Source of the DNA: Chloroflexota bacterium
Lineage (GTDB): Bacteria > Chloroflexota > Limnocylindria > Limnocylindrales > CSP1-4
DNA: 33,442 nt
Direction of reading: 5' to 3'
Assembly (NCBI GenBank): GCA_003158295.1
Contig: PMIP01000002.1
Span: 19,234-52,675, forward strand
Position 1 is the first letter of the stretch. Each line of letters starts with the position of its first letter. Under the pieces are notes generated by a model. The model searched no databases and was not told the origin of the DNA. It saw only the letters and a list, made by a program, of their open reading frames with translations. The position numbers and the translations under genes are program-made. Below are positions 21,780 through 29,521 of the stretch, piece after piece.

Positions 21780-22469
21780 ATGATCGATCGGGGCCGACCC
21801 GCCGCGGCGTTCTTCGAGATCGTGCGCCGAGGCGACAAGCAGGCGGTCGACGAGGCGCTCGCCGCGGATGAGGGCTTGCTCCGGGCCCGCGACGAAGCCG
21901 GGCTTTCACCGGTACTGGCGGCAGCCTATGCCGGTCACTCTCGTCTGGCCGAGGACCTGGCCGAGAGACTGGCCAAGGTGCCAGACGGCCTGACCATCTT
22001 CGACGCGGCGGCGGTGGGGAACGCGGCCGCGGTGCGGCAGCTCCTGGCGGGCGATCGCGCCTCCATCGACGAGGGCGGCAGCGACGGCTTCACCCCGCTG
22101 CACCTGGCGGCCTACTTCGACCGGCTGGAGGTGGCCCGGCTGCTGCTCGAGCGCGGCGCGGATCGCAATGCCGTCGCATTCAATGAGATGCGCGTGACGC
22201 CGCTCCACAGCGCCGTTTCGGCTCGGCACCGCGACATGGTTGGCCTGCTCCTGGCCCATGGTGCGTCGCCGAACGCCGTCCAGCACGGCGGCTGGACTCC
22301 GCTGCACGCCGCCGCCGGGGCCGGCGACGAGGCCGTTGTCGACATGCTGCTGCTGCGCGGAGCGGATCCGACGCGCAAGAGCGACGACGGCCGCACCGCC
22401 ATCGACATGGCCGACGAGGGCGGCCACGGCGCCATCGCGAAGATCCTGCGCAACTACGCCAAGCGCTGA
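21780..22469 (+). CDS. ankyrin-repeat protein
   Basis: 229 aa with GAGGAAAG just before the ATG. Ankyrin repeats run from about residue 40 to the end: AGLSPVLAAAYAGHSRLAEDL (degenerate), DGFTPLHLAAYFDRLEVARLLLERGAD, VTPLHSAVSARHRDMVGLLLAHGA, GWTPLHAAAGAGDEAVVDMLLLRGAD and DGRTAIDMADEGGHGAIAKIL. There is no signal peptide, so a cytoplasmic protein-binding role is expected. The gene follows the desulfurase-like gene by 11 bp; a partner for that enzyme is possible but unproven. Confidence 0.9.
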   Translation: MIDRGRPAAAFFEIVRRGDKQAVDEALAADEGLLRARDEAGLSPVLAAAYAGHSRLAEDLAERLAKVPDGLTIFDAAAVGNAAAVRQLLAGDRASIDEGGSDGFTPLHLAAYFDRLEVARLLLERGADRNAVAFNEMRVTPLHSAVSARHRDMVGLLLAHGASPNAVQHGGWTPLHAAAGAGDEAVVDMLLLRGADPTRKSDDGRTAIDMADEGGHGAIAKILRNYAKR

Positions 22470-22501
22470 ACTGTCCCCGGCTGGAGAGGCGTTCAGCGGC
22501 G

Positions 22502-22524
22502 CCGCGAGCTGCCGCCGCTCGCGG
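22502..22524. terminator. hairpin between convergent ankyrin and DUF885 genes
   Basis: CCGCGAG (22502-22508) and CTCGCGG (22518-22524), 9-nt loop, in the 120-bp convergent gap. A second small stem, GCCGC-TT-GCGGC followed by TTT, lies at about 22540. Either may terminate transcription of the ankyrin gene. Confidence 0.4.
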
Positions 22525-22589
22525 AGCGCTCTGGGCCGCTTGCGGCTTTGCGCGAAGCGAGGGCGGACAGTGAGAAGGCGCCGAGCTGG

Positions 22590-24290
22590 CTACCCAGCGG
22601 TGCCCAGCCAGCCGGGCAGCTCTTTGGCGAGCGTCGCCAGCGGGAGTGTGCCGTGGCCCAGGACCGCGTCGTGGAAAGCTCGCAGATCGAAGGCCGGCCC
22701 TAGACGTTCGGCTGCCTCGCGCCGGAGCCTCTCGATCTCGCGCTGGCCCACCTTGTAGGTGAGGGCCTGCGCCGGCAAGCAGATGTAGCGGTCCGTCTCG
22801 ATGATCGCGTCCGTCTCGGACTGGCCGGCTTCGAGGAGCTGCGCGATAGACCTGTCGCGGGTCCATCGGAACGCGTGGATGCCGGTGTCCACAACCAGCC
22901 GGGCGGCCCGGTGGGCCTGGCCGTCCAGCATCCCGAATCGCTCGGCCTGATTGAGGAAGAGGCCCATCTCATCGGCCAACCGCTCCGAGTAGAGGCCCCA
23001 GCCCTCGACGTAGGCCATCCCCGCCATCCGCGAGCCCATCCGCCGGAAGGCATTGAGGCTCGGATGCTCGCTCTGCAAAGCGATCTGGAAATGATGGCCG
23101 GGCACCGCCTCATGGAAGCTCATGCTGGCCAGGCCGACGTAGCTTCGGCTGGGCAGGTCGTAGGTGTTGACGTAGTAGACGCCGGGCCGGCTGTTGTCGA
23201 CTGCGGGCGGATAGTAATAGGCAGCGGGTGCGTCCTGCTCCTTGTACGGCTCGACCGGCCTGACCTCACAGGCCGCTTTCGGCAGCCGGCCGAAGTACGC
23301 GGGTGCCGCCGCGAGAGCTCGCTCGATCTGGCCGCGGGCGCGGTCGAGCAACTCGTCGATCGACTCCGGGATGGCGGCCGGGTTGCTCCGCAGGGCTGCC
23401 CTCGCCGCTTTCGTGTCGTCGCCGAACCCGAGGTCGCGGGCGATGGTCCGACGCTCTTCCTCGATGGCGGCGAGCTCCCCGAGCCCGATACGATGCAGCT
23501 CGCCAGCGTCGATGTCGAGCGACGTCCAGGCCCGGATCTGGGTCCGGTATATCTGCTCGCCGTTGGCCGCGGACCACAGGCCCGGATCTTCTCGAGACGC
23601 CTCGCGGTACTTCCCCAGCAACGCCTCGAGGAACGCTCGGTCAGCCGGTCGGACGTACTTGCCGATGGCGGCGACGAGCCGCTCTCGATCGGCTTCCGTC
23701 GGCAGCGTCAGGGTCGTGGCCACCGGCGACTGCTCGTCTGGTAGCGCCAGCAGCCGTTCCAGCTGGCTGATGACACGCTCGGTCACGATGCGGGCGGCCG
23801 TCAGCCCCCCGGCCAGGCCTTCTCGAGCCAGCTCCGCGTTGGCCGCCATGAAACGCGGGTAGTCGGCCAGGCGCGCCAGGAACAGGTCGAACTTCTCGGG
23901 CGTGTCGGTCTTCTGGAAGGCCGCCAGCAGCGGCAGGATTGTCTGCGGGCCATCCATCTGGTCGACGACCTTGAGTCGGTCGAACCTCTGGCCCTGCTGC
24001 TCCAGCTCGACCTCGCAGATCACCCTCAAGATGTCGAGCGTGATTCGCTCCTCGAGCGGCAGGCCCGACGGCTCGGCCGCCGCCGCTTCGATGGCGTCCG
24101 CCGAGGCCAGCGTATCGCGGTAGAGCGACCGCGCCTTCTCCCGGCCGGCCGGCCCTGGGTCGTCCAGCCTGTCGAGACCCTGCTCGTAGCCGAGCAACGT
24201 CGCGGTGATCGGAGAGAGATCCAGAATGCCGTTCCAGAATCGATCTGCCAGAGCGTTGACCGCGTCGGCGGCAATGCTGACCTCGCCCAC
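22590..24290 (-). CDS. DUF885 family metallopeptidase-like protein
   Basis: 566 aa, GTG start with GGAGG 6-7 bp upstream. DUF885 hallmarks: a long helical N-terminal half (DLSPITATLLGYEQGLDRLDD, LEERITLDILRVI) and, near residues 390-397, the motif HEAVPGHH, with YVEGWGLYSERLADEMG about 30 residues later supplying the third zinc ligand. YYYPPAVDNSRPGVYYVNTYD before the motif is also typical. The fold is that of M3/M32-like zinc peptidases; substrates are mostly unknown. There is no signal peptide, so it is likely cytoplasmic. It is preceded by the 971-aa gene on the same strand, 84 bp away. Confidence 0.9.
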   Translation of the reverse strand: MGEVSIAADAVNALADRFWNGILDLSPITATLLGYEQGLDRLDDPGPAGREKARSLYRDTLASADAIEAAAAEPSGLPLEERITLDILRVICEVELEQQGQRFDRLKVVDQMDGPQTILPLLAAFQKTDTPEKFDLFLARLADYPRFMAANAELAREGLAGGLTAARIVTERVISQLERLLALPDEQSPVATTLTLPTEADRERLVAAIGKYVRPADRAFLEALLGKYREASREDPGLWSAANGEQIYRTQIRAWTSLDIDAGELHRIGLGELAAIEEERRTIARDLGFGDDTKAARAALRSNPAAIPESIDELLDRARGQIERALAAAPAYFGRLPKAACEVRPVEPYKEQDAPAAYYYPPAVDNSRPGVYYVNTYDLPSRSYVGLASMSFHEAVPGHHFQIALQSEHPSLNAFRRMGSRMAGMAYVEGWGLYSERLADEMGLFLNQAERFGMLDGQAHRAARLVVDTGIHAFRWTRDRSIAQLLEAGQSETDAIIETDRYICLPAQALTYKVGQREIERLRREAAERLGPAFDLRAFHDAVLGHGTLPLATLAKELPGWLGTAG

Positions 24291-24374
24291 CGGAACCCTC
24301 CAGGTGACTCGGCAGCGGCCGGACGCAGCGCGTCGTCCGGCGAGAGCTGTTGGATCCAGGGTACCCGAATCGCG

Positions 24375-27290
24375 TCAGGAGCCGAAGAGCGGCAGCTGCT
24401 CCCCCATCGTGTCGGCGAGCGCCTCGAGTCCCAGGTACGGCTCCAGGTCGCCCAGCAACGGGTCGGTCCGTGCGGCAAAGGCCGCCAGGTGGTTCCACTT
24501 GAAGAAGTGCCAGTTACGCTCCTCGATAGCCCGCCGCAGGAGCGGCGAGCGAGCCATCTTGAACTCCACCAGCTCGGCCCGTTCCGGCGGCAGGACGAGG
24601 AACCGAACCACTTTGTCATCGATCGGATAGCGGGCGTGGTGGACCAGGACCGGCTCGGTCAGCATGGCCGTCCACTCCACCTCAAAGAGGAACGTCGCCT
24701 GGCGGCGCACGTACCAGGCGCAATCCACCCGGTCCAGCTCATCATCGGGGGCCCACGTGATGAGCGGCAGATGGACCGCACGCTCGGCGTCGTCCAGCCA
24801 GTCCGACAGCTGTCGGCCGGCGACTCGGTGGGTCTGCTGGCGCTTCCCGATCCAGACCCGCATCCCCAGCCGGTGGCCCAGATCGGCCAGCGTGGCGATC
24901 ACGGCGTCGTGGTCGGCCGTTCGCCTCTCCAACTGATCCGAGCCAACGACGGCCTCAGGCGTGCTCGTGGGGGCGATGTAGCTGCGCAGGCAGGCTTCGA
25001 TGAGGGCTCTGTCGGGCACATCCGGACTCCTGAACAGGGCCGTCACGCGCTCCATGGCGGCACGCTCGGTGAGACGGCTGCCGGAGGAGAGGAGCGAGAA
25101 GGCGGCCCACTCGGTTCGGTCCGCGATGGGCTGCGAAGCGGCCGAGCGATCCTCTTCCGAAGCGAGCCAGTACTGCCCCGGCTCGATCTGGCGGATGCGC
25201 CGGTTGTTGGGGCGATCGAGCTCGGCGCGGATCAGCTCCAGCAACTCGTCTACGATCCCGGGCGCCGCTGCGCCGGGTTCGAGGGACGCGGCCACGGCGC
25301 GTTCTGGCGCGGTGAGATCGGTGGCACGCTCGACGACCCGACCACGGGGCCCCGCGCCGCCGCGAACGCCGGCCGTGTCGCCGCCCACGGCCAGTCCGTC
25401 CGCCACGAAGCCGCCCACAGACGAATCGTCGATCCAGGCCGACCATCCGCCGTCGGCGTGCGCTGGGCGGAGCGAGCGAGCCAGGCGGGCGAGCTGGCCC
25501 GACCGATCGAGCCCGATCAGGAGGTCTCCGAGCAGGTGGTCGAAAGAGGCCGGCTCGCCGCGAGCCTTCAGCAATGTCACGGCCGTCTCGGTCACGGTCT
25601 GAGTCGCAACGCTGGCGCGAAACGGCCCGTCATCGAGCTTCTCCGGAGGGGCGAAGATGCCCCGACCCCGGATCGTTCCGGGATCTCCGGCCCCGCCGGC
25701 CACGGGCGGGAGGGGCCGGTTGGCGCGGGTCCGAGGACCCGGGGCCATCACACCCGTCGGCGGCACGCAGACGACGATGCCTGCGCTCGAGACGGCGCCC
25801 CGGTGAAGCCGAGCGGATTCGAGGCGGCAGCCGGCCGCCGCGACCCCGAGAGCAGCCGCGACCAGAGTGGCCGGCTGATCGTCGTCCAGCAGGGTCACGG
25901 CTCGGCCGTTGTGGGCGAGAGCCGGCGACGCGATGGCCAGGGAGCGGCCCAGGCTGCGAGCGAGTTCCTGCGCCTCCACCGCGGGTGAGGCCTTCGGCGC
26001 GGGCCGGAAGAGGGCATCGTAGGGCAGCAGCGAGACGGCACCCGCCCCGAATAGCCACCCCGTGCCGTGGTAGGAGACGGCGAGCCGTTCAGGCGTCATC
26101 CGAAGCGGCGCCTGGCCGAGTACCAGCCGCACCCGTGACGGCGAGCCGGAATGGGCCATCCGCTCGCCGTGGAGACCCAGCCGGCGCAGGGCAGCCGGAG
26201 TGGACTCGATCAGCGTCACGTTGGCAATGCCGCTCTCGAGGGCCGCAAAATCGGCTCCCAGCCGCGCCGCGGCCGCTCTCGGAGTCTCCGCTTCGAGCTT
26301 CCCGATGAAGGCCTTGACCAGCCTCAGCCCGTCCTCGAAGGCGAGCCAGGGATGGCGCTCGCGCCACTCGTGCGTGGTTGGGACCTTGACCGCACCGTTG
26401 GAAATCCGGATCGGCGCCGGCCTGCCGCGGGAAGCGTTGAGGCGACTGGCGAGGATCACGGCGTGCAGCAAGGCGAGCCGCAGAGTCGCGGTAAGCGCAC
26501 CCGCTCTCTCCTCGCCGTCGATCCGAGTCAGGATGGCGTGGAGCCCCGCCAGCTGACGAGGCGTGTGCAGGTCCATCAACTGGTCGACCAGTGGGTGTGT
26601 CGGTCGTGGCGCCGGGAAACGACGCCGCATGCTCTCGCGGATCTCGCCACTTGGCGAGATCGACCTGGCGAGCTTCAGGTCTCCGTGCGTAGGCTCGGCC
26701 ACCTGCAGCTCCGGACCGCCGAACTGTTCGTGGCACGTCGCGCATCTGTATTCGCGAGCCACGGCTCGCAGCGACTCCTCCGGCGTGATGGCCCAGGTGG
26801 GCAGTGATCCGGCGGCCGCCGGAGCCGGACTCGCTCCGCGGCCGGTCCTGGCCGCCGCGGCCGCTCCGGCAAGCGGCTCCCATACCATGGCGTCCAGGAC
26901 GATGGGACGGCCGCACCTGGGGCATTTGCTGGCATACATGGAATCGATCGTCCGCCGCACCAGCGACTCGGCTAGAGGGGCCGCAGCGATCGCCTGGGCG
27001 GCGGCATCGATCTGGCGAAGATCGGGTGGTCGAAGGACGACCTCGGCCAGCAGCCTGGTCAGAGGCCAGGTCTCGAAGTCGGCAACGCGACGCTGCTCCG
27101 CGATGGCAGCGCGTGCGACCCACCCACCCCGGCCGGCCAGATCCAGGACCACGTCGCCCGGATCCGTCCAGGCTTCGATCTCGGCCGTGAGATCACCTGT
27201 GGCTGCGGGTGCCGCGAGCCGCTCGAAGACGGGCAGAGACGGAACGGTATCCAGTCGTTGCTCGGGGTTGGTGGCTGCGCGCCCGACCAT
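24375..27290 (-). CDS. degenerate DNA-methyltransferase-like protein with zinc ribbon and nuclease-like C terminus
   Basis: 971 aa, no close family recognised. Residues 43-62 (DPGDVVLDLAGRGGWVARAA) resemble methyltransferase motif I, and 70-110 (DFETWPLTRLLAEVVLRPPDL) the following motif. C123-x2-C126 (CPRCG) and C183-x2-C186 (CATCH) form a zinc ribbon. Residues 240-450 follow the layout of DUF1156-type DNA methylases (HTPRQLAGLHAILTRI), but I find no NPPY/DPPY catalytic tetrapeptide. A region near 650-800 is helical (IEPGQYWLASEED, LIEACLRSYI). Residues 853-930 (DRVDCAWYV ... FLFEVEW ... VRFLVLPPERAELV) resemble a PD-(D/E)xK nuclease core. The ATG lacks a ribosome site and has CACAAT 6 bp upstream. 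No restriction or defence partner is adjacent. Confidence 0.7.
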   Translation of the reverse strand: MVGRAATNPEQRLDTVPSLPVFERLAAPAATGDLTAEIEAWTDPGDVVLDLAGRGGWVARAAIAEQRRVADFETWPLTRLLAEVVLRPPDLRQIDAAAQAIAAAPLAESLVRRTIDSMYASKCPRCGRPIVLDAMVWEPLAGAAAAARTGRGASPAPAAAGSLPTWAITPEESLRAVAREYRCATCHEQFGGPELQVAEPTHGDLKLARSISPSGEIRESMRRRFPAPRPTHPLVDQLMDLHTPRQLAGLHAILTRIDGEERAGALTATLRLALLHAVILASRLNASRGRPAPIRISNGAVKVPTTHEWRERHPWLAFEDGLRLVKAFIGKLEAETPRAAAARLGADFAALESGIANVTLIESTPAALRRLGLHGERMAHSGSPSRVRLVLGQAPLRMTPERLAVSYHGTGWLFGAGAVSLLPYDALFRPAPKASPAVEAQELARSLGRSLAIASPALAHNGRAVTLLDDDQPATLVAAALGVAAAGCRLESARLHRGAVSSAGIVVCVPPTGVMAPGPRTRANRPLPPVAGGAGDPGTIRGRGIFAPPEKLDDGPFRASVATQTVTETAVTLLKARGEPASFDHLLGDLLIGLDRSGQLARLARSLRPAHADGGWSAWIDDSSVGGFVADGLAVGGDTAGVRGGAGPRGRVVERATDLTAPERAVAASLEPGAAAPGIVDELLELIRAELDRPNNRRIRQIEPGQYWLASEEDRSAASQPIADRTEWAAFSLLSSGSRLTERAAMERVTALFRSPDVPDRALIEACLRSYIAPTSTPEAVVGSDQLERRTADHDAVIATLADLGHRLGMRVWIGKRQQTHRVAGRQLSDWLDDAERAVHLPLITWAPDDELDRVDCAWYVRRQATFLFEVEWTAMLTEPVLVHHARYPIDDKVVRFLVLPPERAELVEFKMARSPLLRRAIEERNWHFFKWNHLAAFAARTDPLLGDLEPYLGLEALADTMGEQLPLFGS

Positions 27291-27393
27291 GGGTCAATTG
27301 TGACAGACGGGCCCCGGGGCGGGGGCCGCCATGGCCGGGACGCCGACGCCACGCGAGCTAGTGGCCGCGGCCGCGGGTGGGGCCGGCGAAGAC

Positions 27394-28245
27394 CTACGGC
27401 TCCTCGAGCTCGTCTGTCTCGTCTTCGAAGGCTTCCTCGCCGGTGACCTCGGCCGGCAGGACTCGATCGAGATCCTCGATCTCGTCGTCCTCTTCGTCTT
27501 CCTCGAGATCCTCCTCGATGAGCTCCTCTTCGCGAAGAAGTGTGCCCTTGGTGTAGGGCCGCAGGTCGGAGGAGCGAGCGGCGGTCGGGAAGCTGACCTT
27601 GCCGTAGTTGCGCGGATCCTGGAAGACCTCGCGGATCACGATGCGGACGTCACGGTCTCCCAGCGAGGTGATCCCGGCCGAGTACTTGTTGCCGTCGGCA
27701 AGAAGCTTGAGCAAGCGGGCCGCCACGCGCGGCTCCACGATCCCGATGCGCGTCCCATTGGCCTCGGCGTAGAGCCGGCTCCCGTCCGGGATGAGTTCCA
27801 CTGCATCGCCGGGATTGACGTGGGCGAGAGTTCGCGGCGCCGCCAGGTCGGTCAGCATCGCGAAGCCGGTCTTCCCGGTCTCTTCCACGAAGATCGCCAC
27901 GGGTGCCTTGTCTGCCCTCTCTGCGGCCACGGTCTTCTCGCCGGCTTCGCTCATCAGGACGCGCAGCCGCTCTATGTTCCTCTCGGCGATGCGATTCGTA
28001 GGATCCAGGGCCAGCGCCACCTGGTAGTGCTCGCGCGCCTCACCCAGCTCGCCCTGCTCCCAGAACGCCTTGGCGAGGCGGTTCTCAGCCTCCGCGTCCG
28101 CGCCCATCTCCAGGATCTTGCGGTTGGTGTCGGCTGCGTCGACCCACAGTCCCTGGGCGGCATAGGCGATCGCCTGCTCCACCAGCTGGCGCTTGATCCG
28201 GACGGCGTTGCCGCCCGTGCTCTTTTCGATCTCGGGGAAGGCCAA
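27394..28245 (-). CDS. TPR protein with acidic C-terminal tail
   Basis: 283 aa from TTG 28245, chosen because AGGA lies about 9 bp upstream and the upstream part of the frame is arginine/proline-rich noise. Residues 15-95 contain two TPR-like helical pairs (LVEQAIAYAAQGLWVDAADTNRKILEMGAD, AENRLAKAFWEQGELGEAREHYQVALALDPTN). Residues 115-230 are a strand-rich domain (GFAMLTDLAAPRTLAHVNPGDAVELIPDG, GITSLGDRDVRIVIREVFQDP) of unknown type. The last 45 residues are strongly acidic (EEDLEEDEEDDEIEDLD). Cytoplasmic. It has a well-formed sigma-70 promoter. The acidic tail suggests binding to a basic partner or nucleic-acid-binding protein; function unknown. Confidence 0.75.
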   Translation of the reverse strand: MAFPEIEKSTGGNAVRIKRQLVEQAIAYAAQGLWVDAADTNRKILEMGADAEAENRLAKAFWEQGELGEAREHYQVALALDPTNRIAERNIERLRVLMSEAGEKTVAAERADKAPVAIFVEETGKTGFAMLTDLAAPRTLAHVNPGDAVELIPDGSRLYAEANGTRIGIVEPRVAARLLKLLADGNKYSAGITSLGDRDVRIVIREVFQDPRNYGKVSFPTAARSSDLRPYTKGTLLREEELIEEDLEEDEEDDEIEDLDRVLPAEVTGEEAFEDETDELEEP

Positions 28246-28361
28246 GGATCGGGTTCCTTTCGTTAGCTGAGCCAGACCGGCGCGGTGAGCGTCGAGACGG
28301 CGGCAATCGCCGGCCCGGGGAAGGCATGCGGATCCCACGGGGGACGCCGGCCCGGACAATG

Positions 28362-28390
28362 CTTTTAGCATCCACGGGCGGGACTGTCAA
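28362..28390 (-). promoter_or_regulatory. sigma-70 promoter of the TPR gene
   Basis: On the minus strand TTGACA (28390-28385), 17-bp spacer, TAAAAG (28367-28362). Transcription would start near 28355, leaving a leader of about 110 nt that holds two copies of GGGCCGGCG. This is the best consensus promoter in the window. Confidence 0.65.
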
Positions 28391-28526
28391 CGGAGACGGG
28401 GGTCTACCCTCGTCCGCTCTCACAGCGATGGGGCGTCATGGTGCCAGCCGGAGCGCGGCAGGGCGCACGGCATGGCGCGTCAGAGGCGACGGTCGGAACG
28501 CGCCGGGCGACCGTCGGAGCGGGCCG

Positions 28527-29453
28527 CTACCGGACCAGCAATCCCCACACCACGGCCAGGGCCCCGGCCAGACCCAGCACGACTGCCTCCTGCAGCAGGC
28601 GGCGGTTGTACAGGACCGGCTCCGGCGACTCGCGCACGACGGTCACCACGTAGGCCACGAGCGTGAGCAGCGCCGGACCGAAGAGCCGGGGAAGCGCCAG
28701 CGCGCGCAGCAAGGCACCGGCTACTCCGACCGGGAGAGCGTACTGACCTATGGCCAGCAGCCGCACGATCCGGTCGAACCGCGAGGTAGAAGTGATTGAC
28801 GCGATTCGGTAGCCCGCAAGGCTGCCGACGAGAATGTCCAGCGCGACAGTGGCGGCGAGCGTGGGCATGCTCAGCGGCTCGCCGGCCCCGGCCAGGCTGC
28901 CCGGAACGAGGCCTCCGATGGCGGCGAAGGCGGCGAACGCCAGGCCGAGCGAGGTCGCCCTCACGGCGACCGGTCGTGGGTGAGGCGGCAGCTCCGGGCC
29001 GATGTCTATCGGATCTGCGACTATCTGAGGCAGGTCGAACTCGGCTCGCCGCTTTGGTCGAAGACGAACCCTCCGGGACGAGGCCGCAGACGGAGCCGCG
29101 GACGAGAGCGCCGCGGCGGTGCCCTTGTCTGTCGCGGCCGGAGTCAGCTCCAGGCCGACGACCCAGGTCACCGCGGCCCAGCCGGCCACGAAGACAACGC
29201 CCAGCCATGGCCCCGACTCCACGAGGCGAGCGATCCCCACGACCGAGAACGCGGCGAGGGCCGGAAGAACGAGCGGGATGAGCGGCATCCGCCACGGCCG
29301 CGCTTCTCCCAGGAAGTTGCCCGTGCCGAGCGCCGCCACGGCGGCGACGAGGACCGTGGCACCGGCCGCCGGAGCGGAATCGACGAAGTGGACGAGGACG
29401 CCGAGCGCGGCGACGATCAACCCGAGCTCGGCGGATCTGCGGCGTTGGTGCAT
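28527..29453 (-). CDS. polytopic membrane protein of unknown function
   Basis: 308 aa from ATG 29453. Two hydrophobic blocks with about four and four to five helices: residues about 10-120 (LGLIVAALGVLVHFV, ATVLVAAVAALGTG, PLIPLVLPALAAFSVVG, WLGVVFVAGWAAVTWVVG) and about 165-305 (TSLGLAFAAFAAIGGLV, LARLFGPALLTLVAYVVTVV, LGLAGALAVVWGLLV). A basic cytosolic linker separates them (RRVRLRPKRRAEFDLPQ). I do not recognise the family. No ribosome site is clear at the ATG, and a TTG or GTG start nearby cannot be excluded. It lies between PolX and the TPR gene on the same strand. Confidence 0.65.
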   Translation of the reverse strand: MHQRRRSAELGLIVAALGVLVHFVDSAPAAGATVLVAAVAALGTGNFLGEARPWRMPLIPLVLPALAAFSVVGIARLVESGPWLGVVFVAGWAAVTWVVGLELTPAATDKGTAAALSSAAPSAASSRRVRLRPKRRAEFDLPQIVADPIDIGPELPPHPRPVAVRATSLGLAFAAFAAIGGLVPGSLAGAGEPLSMPTLAATVALDILVGSLAGYRIASITSTSRFDRIVRLLAIGQYALPVGVAGALLRALALPRLFGPALLTLVAYVVTVVRESPEPVLYNRRLLQEAVVLGLAGALAVVWGLLVR

Positions 29454-29521
29454 TCGGGCATGGTACGCAACCGAGCCCAATGACGGGCGGCCGGGGCTGA
29501 CGCCAGGCGTGGCGGCGTGGC

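Noticed and set aside
24489-25988. 499-codon plus-strand frame.
   Set aside because: Antisense to the 971-aa gene; Arg/Gly/Pro-rich composition without domain features.
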